From: an uncultured Gemmatimonadota bacterium
Lineage (GTDB): Bacteria; Gemmatimonadota; Gemmatimonadetes; Gemmatimonadales; Gemmatimonadaceae
NCBI GenBank assembly: GCA_902826615.1
Contig: CADEFN010000003.1
Span: 393,133 to 457,132, forward strand
Length of the DNA stretch: 64,000 bases
Direction of reading: 5' to 3'
Made by a program: the position numbers and the translations under genes. The notes beneath the pieces were generated by a model. The model was not told the DNA's origin. It saw only the letters and a program-made list of their open reading frames with translations, and did not search any database. Positions 45,022 through 53,858 of the stretch are shown in pieces. Every line of letters begins with the position of its first letter. The stretch's first letter is position 1.

Positions 45022-45796
45022 TCACAGCCCTCCCTCATCCAGCAGGTCATTCGCCTCTCCGCCATCAATGCCTCGTTGCTCGAGCTTGCTTCTGAGTTTG
45101 AGCTTCACCTGCTCAAAGCGGCGATAGAGCAGGCGGGGTTCCACCGAGAACAACCTGGCGATCTCTGCCATGGTGACCTCTTCTTCGTAGCGCAATCGCA
45201 GCATCGCCTGATCCTGATGGGGCAGATCGCCAATCAAGGTGCCCAGCAGGTGCCGGAAGCGATGCCGCTCAAGGGCACTAACAACAGGATCACTCTCGCT
45301 TCCCGCGATGGCTGGCCCGATTTGGTCAAGCGATATGGCCGCCTTGTCGGGGCGCAGTGGCAGCTGCCGTGCAGTTCGATGGAGGTCACTCGCCACAAGC
45401 GAGGGCTGCCTCCGCATCAATTCATCGATCGCCTCCCCGATGGGGTAGCCATCGCGATAGATGAGCTTCTCGAGTCCAATCGCCACCGGCCCCAGCCGCT
45501 CGGCTTCGGCCGAGGTGCGCCAGCGTCCCCGTTCCTTGTCGATGTAGTCAAGGCAAAGCCTGCTGACGACCGTTGTCAGAAATGTCGTCAGTTTGCTGCG
45601 TCCCTTGAACGCCCGCAGAATTTTGCAGTCGTTATTCGAGCAGGCGCGTGAAGGCATACCCACTGAAGTCCTGTCGCTCCTCAGGACTCAACCCGTGCGA
45701 ACGGGCAGACGCCCGTATCAGCCGCTCGAAGAGCGCGTGCTGCGCTTCAAGAAGGTGCCTGGGGTCGGATGGATATTCTTCGCCGGTATCTGTCAC
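45022..45796 (-). CDS. ECF-like sigma factor split by a +1 frameshift in region 2
   Basis: Two frames together make a sigma-70 family protein of about 257 residues. The first frame (GTG at 45796 to TAA at 45632-45634) codes for the start of region 2, ending SGYAFTRLLE. The second, one base on, continues as NDCKILRAFKGRSKLTTFL and LCLDYIDKERGRW (rest of region 2), and later has HQDQAMLRLRYEEEVTMAEIA and LLYRRFEQVKLKL, the region 4 helix-turn-helix. Dropping one T at GAA-TAA-C restores LLENDCKILRAF. The second frame alone could start at GTG 45663 but would lack most of region 2.1. Error, decay or programmed shift are all possible. Confidence 0.75.
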
Positions 45797-45902
45797 CCGA
45801 CCGCTGGTAATTGGGGGGGCGAAAAGTTACCGCTGCCGGGGACGCAGGGGGAGTCGTCCCTGGGCGCTCGCGCCCCCAGCGAGGACCTGTCATCTTGAAC
45901 CC

Positions 45903-47384
45903 ATGCTCCCCTGGCACTCCTCCCTGCAGATGAGGTCTCGCCATTTCGCCGGTGCCTGTGCTCTGGCGTTCTGCATGACGGCGGCAACTTCTTCCGCGCA
46001 AAACGCCCGAATCAGTGGCGTTGTTTTCGACTCCCTTCACGGTACGGCCCTGCGAGGCGCGGAGGTCCACCTCGCCGACCTGACTGCGCCCTCCCAGCTG
46101 CGGGTCACGCTCACCGATAGCACAGGCGCATTTTCGTTCGACCAGGTAGGTGCCGGTCGGTACGGGATTGGCTTCCTGCACCCCCTGCTCGATTCCCTGG
46201 CCCTCGACCCGCGTACACATGAGGTCGCTGTGCCCGGTGACACGGCGAGCCTCACGCTCTTCGTTCCATCGGCGCGAGCCATGGTGCGCTCGATTTGCCG
46301 AGCTGACGTGCAGGTGGACTCAACAGGACTCTTTCTTGGCAGGGTGCGCCGGGTGGGTGACAAGCCGGCGGCTTCGGGGGGCGTTCAGGTCTCGTGGGCA
46401 GAACTGCGCTTCAACCGGCTGGGTGTGGAACGCAAGACACCCACACTCACCGCGCAAACTGGTCCTGGCGGGTGGTTCGCCATCTGCGGTGTGCCCCTCG
46501 AGACGCCGATCAGTGTGCGCGCCTGGATCGCCAGGGACTCCACCGGCCTGCTCGAACTCGACATTCCGGCTAACGGCTTGTTGCGCCGTGACCTGTATGC
46601 CAGTGACGCCAAGGCGACGGTGAGCGTGCAAACGACGAGCACACGCGTCCCCCGCGACGGCTTTCCGCCATTGATTCGTCATGACACCGTCTCGATGACG
46701 AGAAGCGTGAAAGGCGCTGGCCGTTTGCGCGGACGGGTCGTTGCAAGTACGGGCGCGCCTGTCGCTGAGGTGCGCGTGGCGTTGTGGGGAACCGGGCACG
46801 AAACGCTGACCGATCCCGACGGGCGATTCGAAATGGACTCGGTGCCGGCCGGCAGTCAGACACTCATTGCGCGCTTCCTCGGCTTCAGGCCCTACCGCGC
46901 GATAGTCGACATCGTCCCGCCTGACGAGGGGCAGCACGAGGTGACCCTCGAACCCCTCGTCGTGGCGCTGGACACGGTGCGTGTGCTGGTGCCCCTCGCC
47001 CGCGACAGCTGGCGCGCGGGATTCGACGAGCGACGCCGAGTGGGACAGGGGGAGTTCATCCTCGATACCGAGATCGCCCGGCGCAATTCGCCCGCGATAT
47101 CGACGTTGCTGCAAGGCACACGCGGCCTGGACATCATTGCGACGGGTCCCTTCCGAAAGACGGCACTCATGCGCTCGCTCGGCGGCGGACAATGTGTGCC
47201 CACCGTGCTTCTGGATGGCATCCGGGTCGTTGAGGGCGCTGACGACCTGGATCTCCTGGTGAACCCCACGGACATCGCGGCCGTTGAGGTGTACCCGCGC
47301 GCCAGCCTGGTCCCGACCGCCTTTGTGGACGCGCGGTCGGTGTGTGGAGCCATCGTGATCTGGACAACGATGAAAAGAAGGTGA
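45903..47384 (+). CDS. Secreted protein with regulatory-like beta domains and orphan TonB plug
   Basis: A 493-residue protein with signal peptide (ending SSAQ), a carboxypeptidase-regulatory-like domain (about 35-125), a second such domain (VKGAGRLRGRVVASTGAPVAEV onward, about 280-360) and a C-terminal TonB plug-like segment. That segment has CVPTVLLDGIRVVEG and PTDIAAVEVYPRASLVPTAF and ends CGAIVIWTT. The beta-barrel that normally follows a plug is absent. Such barrel-less proteins are common in Gemmatimonadota and of unknown function. The ATG at 45930 gives a tidier signal peptide and is an alternative start. Transcribed divergently from the sigma-factor gene. Confidence 0.78.
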   Translation: MLPWHSSLQMRSRHFAGACALAFCMTAATSSAQNARISGVVFDSLHGTALRGAEVHLADLTAPSQLRVTLTDSTGAFSFDQVGAGRYGIGFLHPLLDSLALDPRTHEVAVPGDTASLTLFVPSARAMVRSICRADVQVDSTGLFLGRVRRVGDKPAASGGVQVSWAELRFNRLGVERKTPTLTAQTGPGGWFAICGVPLETPISVRAWIARDSTGLLELDIPANGLLRRDLYASDAKATVSVQTTSTRVPRDGFPPLIRHDTVSMTRSVKGAGRLRGRVVASTGAPVAEVRVALWGTGHETLTDPDGRFEMDSVPAGSQTLIARFLGFRPYRAIVDIVPPDEGQHEVTLEPLVVALDTVRVLVPLARDSWRAGFDERRRVGQGEFILDTEIARRNSPAISTLLQGTRGLDIIATGPFRKTALMRSLGGGQCVPTVLLDGIRVVEGADDLDLLVNPTDIAAVEVYPRASLVPTAFVDARSVCGAIVIWTTMKRR

Positions 47385-47450
47385 GCGCGGCACCACCGGT
47401 GCGCGCGGGCCTGTCGAGCCCCGCGCGAACGCATCGATCCCGTCAGTTCA

Positions 47451-47945
47451 TCAGCGCGGGAGTGCGTTCCACGCCGCTTCGCTCACCGCCTCCAGCTGGC
47501 GTTCCATGATGATGCGCCACTTCCCCTGGTGCCTGACCAGCAACGTCTCAAGCTGCCGATAACTTGGGGTGGCCTTCCCCGACTTGTCGATCACCGTGTA
47601 CTTGAACAGACCGGTCTCGAACGCCGAGTCGGCGTCATCCTGTCGTTTGGTGAAGCGGAACTCCACGGTGGCGCGGTCCCCTTTCGCCCGCGCCGTCACC
47701 ATGTCCTTGCCCCATCCATCCAGCGCCGAACGAATGGATCTGGTCCCTCCCGACGAGACGAGCACGGCGTCAGGGTGATAGACCCGACCCATGGCGACGA
47801 TGTCGCTGTTCACTACCGAGGCCGCCACGGGAGCCCAGACATCGGCGTCGATGGCCGCGCTGGTCGACTGTGATTTGGGCTGGAGGGTTGTGGCGCCGAT
47901 GGTGGTCGACAGCCCGAGGATCAAGGCGAGGGAGAGTCGGTTCAT
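47451..47945 (-). CDS. Secreted NTF2-like (DUF4440/SnoaL-type) protein
   Basis: A 164-residue protein with signal peptide (1-18) and an NTF2-like cone fold. The segment VVNSDIVAMGRVYHPDAVLVSSGG is the typical helix-to-strand entry, and RQLETLLVRHQGKWRIIMERQ the final strands. SnoaL/DUF4440 proteins bind small ligands or act as simple enzymes, and the role here is unknown. It lies 72 bp downstream of a gene that itself has an NTF2-like N-terminal domain, on the same strand. Confidence 0.75.
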   Translation of the reverse strand: MNRLSLALILGLSTTIGATTLQPKSQSTSAAIDADVWAPVAASVVNSDIVAMGRVYHPDAVLVSSGGTRSIRSALDGWGKDMVTARAKGDRATVEFRFTKRQDDADSAFETGLFKYTVIDKSGKATPSYRQLETLLVRHQGKWRIIMERQLEAVSEAAWNALPR

Positions 47946-48017
47946 GAGTGGTTTTCAAGGAGGTGGATGCCTCAAGATCTCCCGATTGCCGTCGCGCCGC
48001 CAATGCCACCCTCGGCG

Positions 48018-49568
48018 TCATCCCCCGATCTGGGCCGGCGAGCGCACCCGCAGGATCTGGCCGTTGAGGGCGTCTGTGAGCAGGTAGAGCACCCCAGCCG
48101 GGCTTTGCACTACCTTCCGTATCCGGGCGCGCTGGTCCACAAACAACTCCTCGGCGGCCACCACGCGCTCTCCCTGCACCGTCATCCGCCACAACGATCC
48201 GCGGGACAGTCCTCCCACAAAGAGCGACCCACGCCAGGCGGGAAACTCCGTTCCCGTGTAAAACACCGGTCCTGTGGGTGAGACCGTATGCGGCCATGAC
48301 CACACCGGATCGGTGAGCGAGTCGCGAGCTGCTGGCGGCTTGTAGGTTGTGTCGCGATAGCGCCCGGTGGTGCGCAGCGGCCATCCATAATTGGCGCCGG
48401 CACGAAGGACGTTGATCTCGTCACCCTGGTGTGTGCCATGCTCCGTAAACCAGATTTCGCGCGTGTGGGGGTGGACGGTCAGACCCTGACTGGCGCGGAT
48501 ACCGCGTGCAAAAAGCCCCGGCACACTGCCGGGGCCAAAGTCGGGATTGTCTGCCGGGATACGTCCGTCTCGGTGGAATCGGTAAACCTTGCCACGCCGG
48601 TCGCGGGCGTCCTGAGAAATCGGCCAGAACGGCTCATCGCCCTCACTGAACAACCGCCCGCCCACCGTCGCGTACAGCATGCTGTCTGGACCGATGAGCA
48701 GACCACCACCATAGTGCACCCGCTCGGCGGTGTACGGTGCGGCCTCGAGAATCGGTCGCACCTCGGTGAGTGAATCACCCTGCAGCCGAGCACGCACGAC
48801 CTTGGTTGTCTTGCCACGACCGTTGCTGGCAGCGTACGCCAGGAAGAGCTGACCATTCTCCGCGAAGCCCGGGTCGAGGACCACATCGAACTTCCCTGTG
48901 TTGTCCCCAAACCCAAAGGCACCCACGCTGTCGGCCATGTCTCGGGGAAAACCGCGGATGGGCCGACGTGTACGCGTCGCAAGGTTCACGCGCAGCAGGT
49001 CGCCATCCTTCTCCGAAACGATCACTTCATCTTCGCCGACGAATGCCATGCTCCAGGGTCGCCGCAAGCTGTCGACGACCGGCTCGAGGATCGGGACCAC
49101 CGGCGCAGCGGCATCGTTGCCTGACGAGGGCGAGCCTGCCCTCGGGATCATGGTCGAAACCTTGTCGACGATGAACCATCCCTCGTCGGTTTTGAGCAGG
49201 TTGAAAAAGTCGACGAAGGTGTTGGTGCCGATGCTGATCTCGGCGCGCGCCTGGGCGATGGGCCCCACGATGTCGAGGTAGGCAATACGCGTCGCAAGCG
49301 TGGGGTTGCGAGGGTGCAGCCGCATCCCGCCGACGTACTGCTCGCGTGTCATGTCCGCGAACTTCCCCTCGACCGATCGCTTGAGGTGTGCTGAACTGTG
49401 CATGGCGCGGCCGAGGAGCGCCGAATCGCCCACGGCCCATCCGTCGAAGTACATCTGAATGGTGCGCTCGATAGCCCGACGTTCGTCGGCAGGGGTGCTC
49501 TGGGCGTCTGCCCGGCGCGTAGCAATCAGCGCCGCAACCATGAGGATCGCGCGAAAGGTGGAGTACAT
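48018..49568 (-). CDS. NTF2-like / PQQ-dependent sugar dehydrogenase fusion
   Basis: A 516-residue secreted protein (signal peptide to about 22). Residues 26-142 are an NTF2-like domain of the putative lumazine-binding type (ERTIQMYFDGWAVGDSALLGRAMH). Residues about 165-512 are a soluble glucose/aldose-sugar-dehydrogenase propeller with HYGGGLLIGPDSMLYATVGGR, ASQGLTVHPHTREIWFTEHG and GDEINVLRAGANYGWP, the family's PQQ and calcium-site segments. Such enzymes oxidise sugars in the periplasm with PQQ. No PQQ biosynthesis genes occur in the window. The N-terminal fusion is unusual. Confidence 0.85.
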   Translation of the reverse strand: MYSTFRAILMVAALIATRRADAQSTPADERRAIERTIQMYFDGWAVGDSALLGRAMHSSAHLKRSVEGKFADMTREQYVGGMRLHPRNPTLATRIAYLDIVGPIAQARAEISIGTNTFVDFFNLLKTDEGWFIVDKVSTMIPRAGSPSSGNDAAAPVVPILEPVVDSLRRPWSMAFVGEDEVIVSEKDGDLLRVNLATRTRRPIRGFPRDMADSVGAFGFGDNTGKFDVVLDPGFAENGQLFLAYAASNGRGKTTKVVRARLQGDSLTEVRPILEAAPYTAERVHYGGGLLIGPDSMLYATVGGRLFSEGDEPFWPISQDARDRRGKVYRFHRDGRIPADNPDFGPGSVPGLFARGIRASQGLTVHPHTREIWFTEHGTHQGDEINVLRAGANYGWPLRTTGRYRDTTYKPPAARDSLTDPVWSWPHTVSPTGPVFYTGTEFPAWRGSLFVGGLSRGSLWRMTVQGERVVAAEELFVDQRARIRKVVQSPAGVLYLLTDALNGQILRVRSPAQIGG

Positions 49569-49766
49569 GCTGGGGAAAAGGGTTGGAGGACCACATGATG
49601 CGTGACAGAACACACTCTGACACACGCCGTAGTTCCCCAGGGACCATTGCGGCCACGGATTAGCTACCCGACCGCACCACTCCAGGCCGCATGACGTTGT
49701 GACAACACGAGTCGGGCCGAGGTCGGCCCGAGGCGAGCCGCCCTGCCCTTCTTGTTAACATGAAGG

Positions 49767-50783
49767 ATGATCACGCAACTCGCGCTCCTTGCCCAAGTCG
49801 CCGTCGCGGTCGAGGTTCAAAGCAACGACATCGCTTTTCGGTCATCCAGCGACGGCGTGACCCTGTCCGGGACCGTGACGTCGCCCGCTGCTGGGCAACC
49901 GATCGCTGCGGTCGTACTGCTTTCTGTGGCCGGACCTGATGAGCGCGATATGCGTGTCGGTCCGCATCGCCTCTTTGGAGAACTGGCTGAGCGCATGGGC
50001 GCTGCGGGCATCGCGTCACTGCGCGTCGATGATCGTGGCGTGGGTGGCTCAGGAGGTGATTGGGTCACGACGTCCTTCCCCGATCGTGTCGCCGACGCCT
50101 GCCGGGCCGCCGCCGAGCTTCAGACGCGTTTTCCCCGGACAAAGATCGGCCTTGTAGGCATGAGCGAGGGGGGAGGTCTTGCCCTTCACGCTGCTGCCTC
50201 ATGCGCGAGGGTCGCCTTTGTGGTTTGCCTCTCCACTCCTATTCGGGACGGGCGCCAGGAGATGGACGCACAGCTGGAGCGTATGCTCGTCACGGCTCCG
50301 TTGGCGGACACGCTCAAGAGCGCGTTGCGACTCGACGCGCGTCGCCTGTTGGACTACGCGGGCGACACAGCAACTGGTACCGCGACCGACAGTCTGCGCT
50401 CGCTCCTGTCGACCCCGCGTGGTCGCATGTTATTGCCGCCCTATCGCTTTGTGCCGCGCGATCCCGAGGCCCAGTTGCGGTTCCTGCAGTCCCCCTGGTA
50501 TCGATCGCAGCTTGGCTACCATGTCAGCAGCGCACTGGCGGCATATCAGGGTCCTCTTCTGGCCATCTACGGGGCCCTCGACAGGACCATCGACGTGGCG
50601 GCCAACCATGCACTGCTCGCGCGAGCTCGGCCACTCGACCGCGTCACGATCCTGCCAACACTCAACCACGTACTGCAGGAGGCGCGAACTGGTTTGCCAG
50701 TCGAGTATGCACAATTGCCGGCTGGCATTGCCGACGACGTGACCCAGTCGATGACCAGCTTCATTCGTGGAGTTGTCCGGTAG
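49767..50783 (+). CDS. Secreted alpha/beta hydrolase
   Basis: A 338-residue alpha/beta hydrolase. The nucleophile elbow GMSEGG places Ser133. An oxyanion HG is replaced by VAGPDERD (55-62), and the acidic residue (ALDRTID) and histidine (TLNHV) of the triad are visible near 265 and 296. The short N-terminal hydrophobic stretch may be a leader. It resembles the broad-specificity acyl or peptide hydrolases annotated as dienelactone-hydrolase-like. Its 3' end overlaps that of the convergent response-regulator gene by 23 bp. Confidence 0.8.
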   Translation: MITQLALLAQVAVAVEVQSNDIAFRSSSDGVTLSGTVTSPAAGQPIAAVVLLSVAGPDERDMRVGPHRLFGELAERMGAAGIASLRVDDRGVGGSGGDWVTTSFPDRVADACRAAAELQTRFPRTKIGLVGMSEGGGLALHAAASCARVAFVVCLSTPIRDGRQEMDAQLERMLVTAPLADTLKSALRLDARRLLDYAGDTATGTATDSLRSLLSTPRGRMLLPPYRFVPRDPEAQLRFLQSPWYRSQLGYHVSSALAAYQGPLLAIYGALDRTIDVAANHALLARARPLDRVTILPTLNHVLQEARTGLPVEYAQLPAGIADDVTQSMTSFIRGVVR

Positions 50784-51534
50784 CGGATGTGCGTCGCGGA
50801 TTGACCCCGAGTCTGGCGAGATGCGCCTGCAGTATATGCTTGTAGTGCCGGCTCCCGCGCACCTCCACACCTGAGGCGAGTCGCACGAGGTGGTCGCCGT
50901 TCATCCAGGGCCGCACTTCACGAATCGCACCGGTATTCACTATGACGGACCGGTGGATTCTCGCAAACACCGACGGATCCAGGCGTGCCACCAGTTCGTG
51001 TATCCGCTCTCGATGCAGGAGTTCACCACGCGAAGAATGCACTCGCACATAGTTGCCATCGGCCGTGAAGTACTCGATTTCATCGGGGTGCAGCAGCAAC
51101 AGTCGTCCTCGATCATGGACCGCGACCGGTCGTGCCTCCGAGCGTTTCACCGGGGCCACGGGAGTGGAGGCAGACGGCGAGAGCCGTCGTTGCACCCGTG
51201 TCATGGCGTCCGCCAGCCGGTCCCTCGTGACCGGCTTGAGCAGGTAGTCAATGGCGTCAGCGGCAAAGGCCCCGACGGCAAACTCCGCGTAGGCGGTAAC
51301 GATGACCACGAGCGGGAGGCGCTGCGTGTGCCGGCGCCGCTCGCTTAGCGCCTCGAGACCATTTTCGCTGTGCAGCTGAATGTCGAGGAAGACGACATCC
51401 ACCGCGTCCCAGTGCATCGCGCTCTCTTCCACACCTCTTGCCTCGACGATGCCCGTGACCTCCGGGTACTCGGACACGAGGCGCCGGAGCCTCCGCAGGG
51501 CGGGTGGTTCGTCATCGATGAGAAGCAGTCGCAA
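50761..51534 (-). CDS. LytTR-family response regulator
   Basis: A 257-residue regulator. The receiver domain (1-115) has the acidic pair in LLLIDDE (7-8), phospho-acceptor Asp51 in VVFLDIQL, Thr80 in IVTAY and Lys100 in YLLKPV. The LytTR DNA-binding domain (about 135-245) has DEIEYFTADGNYVRVHSSRGELL and RIHRSVIVN. The start chosen is TTG at 51534, where GAGGA overlapping the kinase stop codon is correctly spaced. The frame is open to 51588 without similarity. The sensor kinase gene ends 10 bp upstream, so this is a two-component operon. Confidence 0.9.
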   Translation of the reverse strand: MRLLLIDDEPPALRRLRRLVSEYPEVTGIVEARGVEESAMHWDAVDVVFLDIQLHSENGLEALSERRRHTQRLPLVVIVTAYAEFAVGAFAADAIDYLLKPVTRDRLADAMTRVQRRLSPSASTPVAPVKRSEARPVAVHDRGRLLLLHPDEIEYFTADGNYVRVHSSRGELLHRERIHELVARLDPSVFARIHRSVIVNTGAIREVRPWMNGDHLVRLASGVEVRGSRHYKHILQAHLARLGVNPRRTSATGQLHE

Positions 51535-51544
51535 GATCAGATCC

Positions 51545-53275
51545 TCAACGTCCCGCTGGCGTGGACGCCAGGGGAGTGCCCAGGGCACTCAGGTGCGAGA
51601 CGGCGCGTCCCACCGGTTCTTCGGGACGCGCCAGGGTCGCGCGCACTGCTGCGGCCAGTTGTTCAATCGCTTCCTCCAGCTGCTCATCGGTGGCGTGATG
51701 GGCGGACGCAATGGCGTCGAGCGACTCACGGAGTACCTGGAGTGATTCCCGCATCGCGGAACGTTCACTGGCCAGCCGCGCCGCAGCCTTGCGAGCATCG
51801 TCCACGGCTCTCGCGTCGGCATCTGCCCAGCCCAGCAGGTGCCATGTGGCACCTAACGCAAAGGCAACCATGGCCAGCAGCGAGACGTAGAGGAAACGCA
51901 CAAAGAGCACGAGCGATGGCGGCGGCGCCGTGTGGAGCACCCCAACAACCTCCACCAATGCCGCGACGTGCGCCACCACTACCCCACTCGCCACGACCAG
52001 CCGCGGACCCACCACACCACCGACGACGGCACGAGCCATCAACCATCCTGCACCCGTGGCCAGCAGAGTGGATAACGTCGTCCATCCCATGCGATACAAC
52101 GTGAGCGCCGGTGTGCTGCTCGGCGCACCGAGGAGCCCGGGTGTAAGCTGATCACTGGCAAGCAGCATCGTCCACATCACCAGCATATAGATGCCGGCGC
52201 TGACAGCGATCTGCCTTCGCCACCCGATGGCCCCGACTGGCGCGGCGGTCCACAGAGTGCGCACGGCACCGGGGGGCGCGGCAGGCTGCGGAATGCGAAG
52301 CTCAACGCGAAGACCATGTGACCCGTCGCGCTTGAATGACAACCCGGCGTTCGGGTGCACCGCCGACAGACGGGCCGCAACACCAGAGAGTCCCGTGCCG
52401 GGGCGAATTTCATGCGTCGGTCCGGGACCACTGTCTTGCACTGCGACGACGAGTGTTGAGCCGGCAACATGCGCCGCAATGCGAATCACTCCGCCGGCAA
52501 CCGGGTCCCCGAGACCATGTCGAAGGGCGTTTTCAACAAGTGGTTGCAGCACCAGAGGCGGGATGCCACTCCGGGATGCCGCACCCTCCACGGTGCACTC
52601 AAGCACCGCTGCGTACCCGAAGCGTTCCTGCAGGAGGGCGAAGTAGTCACGCACGGCCGCGAGTTCCTCGTCGAGCAAGACGACGGGCGTTTGGTCCAGA
52701 CGGGCCACATGTCGCGCCAGGCGCCCCAGTTGCTGAACAAGCGCGAGGCCGCGGGCGCGATTGTCACGCACACTTTCCGCGAGCATGGCGAGGGTGTTGA
52801 ACAGGAAATGCGGATGCAGTTGCACGGCCCGAAGGGCGTTCTCCGCGTCCGCCAGTTCGGTGGCCGACTCTGCGCGTTCAGCCAGTGCGCGCAGTCGCAG
52901 ACTACGGATCCGCAGCAGAAGGGCCACCGCGGCAATGGCGCCAAGTGTCGCGAACGCGCGTGGCGCACGCTGCGCCAGGATCAGTGCATATCCTTCCGCT
53001 GGGGCGCCCGCCACGACCCAGGCCAGGAGTGCATCGGCCAGGGTGGCCGAGAGCGCCAGCCCTGCGACGGCAAGGAGGTCAACACGTCGCCATGCATGAG
53101 GAACTCGAGGCGCGAGCCGCATGCTGAGGGCGGTCACCAGCGCCCACATGGCGCACGACGCAGCGATGGCAGCGAACGCCGGCAACCAGGCGTCACCCGG
53201 CGACGCGAGCATCAGAAAGAGGCTGGCGCGAAAGGCCGCGATCAGGCACCAGGCAAGAACCACCGGCAACACCAT
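51545..53275 (-). CDS. LytS-type sensor histidine kinase with second membrane domain
   Basis: A 576-residue kinase. Four hydrophobic segments (about 3-125) lead to a His_kinase domain with HPHFLFNTL (His154), then HATPase with LVENALRHGL (Asn249), DSGPGP (281-286) and GTGLSGVAARL (293-303). This is the LytS/YehU class that pairs with LytTR regulators. Unusually the chain continues after the ATPase domain with four more hydrophobic segments (about 353-480) and a coiled-coil-like tail (485-550) without any kinase motifs, as if a second sensor half were fused on. The regulator gene follows 10 bp downstream. Confidence 0.88.
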   Translation of the reverse strand: MVLPVVLAWCLIAAFRASLFLMLASPGDAWLPAFAAIAASCAMWALVTALSMRLAPRVPHAWRRVDLLAVAGLALSATLADALLAWVVAGAPAEGYALILAQRAPRAFATLGAIAAVALLLRIRSLRLRALAERAESATELADAENALRAVQLHPHFLFNTLAMLAESVRDNRARGLALVQQLGRLARHVARLDQTPVVLLDEELAAVRDYFALLQERFGYAAVLECTVEGAASRSGIPPLVLQPLVENALRHGLGDPVAGGVIRIAAHVAGSTLVVAVQDSGPGPTHEIRPGTGLSGVAARLSAVHPNAGLSFKRDGSHGLRVELRIPQPAAPPGAVRTLWTAAPVGAIGWRRQIAVSAGIYMLVMWTMLLASDQLTPGLLGAPSSTPALTLYRMGWTTLSTLLATGAGWLMARAVVGGVVGPRLVVASGVVVAHVAALVEVVGVLHTAPPPSLVLFVRFLYVSLLAMVAFALGATWHLLGWADADARAVDDARKAAARLASERSAMRESLQVLRESLDAIASAHHATDEQLEEAIEQLAAAVRATLARPEEPVGRAVSHLSALGTPLASTPAGR

Positions 53276-53305
53276 CAGGCTCGCCTCAGGGCGGCGTCAG
53301 GGCTG

Positions 53306-53707
53306 TCACCGCCCACTCGGCTGATCGCTGACGCGTTGCGAGGCCGAGAACCAGGCTCCGGCACCCATCACAACAAACACCAGAAAGAAGGGATTGCCGC
53401 CATATCGAATCATGGCCGCCACGCCGTAGAGACCAACGGCGAGCGCCGCCCAGCGCACCACACGAGCCCCGCCGGGCACGGTGGGATTGCGCAGGTACGA
53501 GAAGAGGAGTGCCGCGAACAGCAGCAGGAAGACGCCTCCGAACAACCACCCGGCTTCGAGCGAAGCCATCAGCTCGGCGGACACGGTGCGCTCTTGCAAC
53601 GCCCCGCGGAGTGAGCGCCAACCAACAATGCTGTGCATCCAGACAGACACCACAACAAAGAGGCACGTCAACTGACCGACAACAGTGCGCAGACGGGAGG
53701 GGACCAT
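53306..53707 (-). CDS. Four-helix membrane protein of unknown function
   Basis: A 133-residue inner-membrane protein with hydrophobic segments near 8-30, 52-70, 83-98 and 104-122. No family recognised. It lies 30 bp upstream of the histidine kinase gene on the same strand and may belong to the same transcript, for instance as an accessory sensor. That is inference from spacing only. Confidence 0.55.
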   Translation of the reverse strand: MVPSRLRTVVGQLTCLFVVVSVWMHSIVGWRSLRGALQERTVSAELMASLEAGWLFGGVFLLLFAALLFSYLRNPTVPGGARVVRWAALAVGLYGVAAMIRYGGNPFFLVFVVMGAGAWFSASQRVSDQPSGR

Positions 53708-53858
53708 GAGCAGGTAAGCAGGCCGGACGTGTACATACGCGAGCGAGAGCCCTACGATGCAATCCTGGTGGAGGCTACCACCACCCGGAGGGCCGCGCGA
53801 GGGTCAGGACGACCTCAGCGTGTGACAGGGCGACTCCCTGATCCGGCAGGCTGGGCAG

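Noticed and set aside
45813-45819. Run of seven G as a phase-variation tract
   Set aside because: It lies in the non-coding region between divergent genes and is short for slippage in GC-rich DNA. It does not sit at the sigma frameshift, so it cannot explain it.
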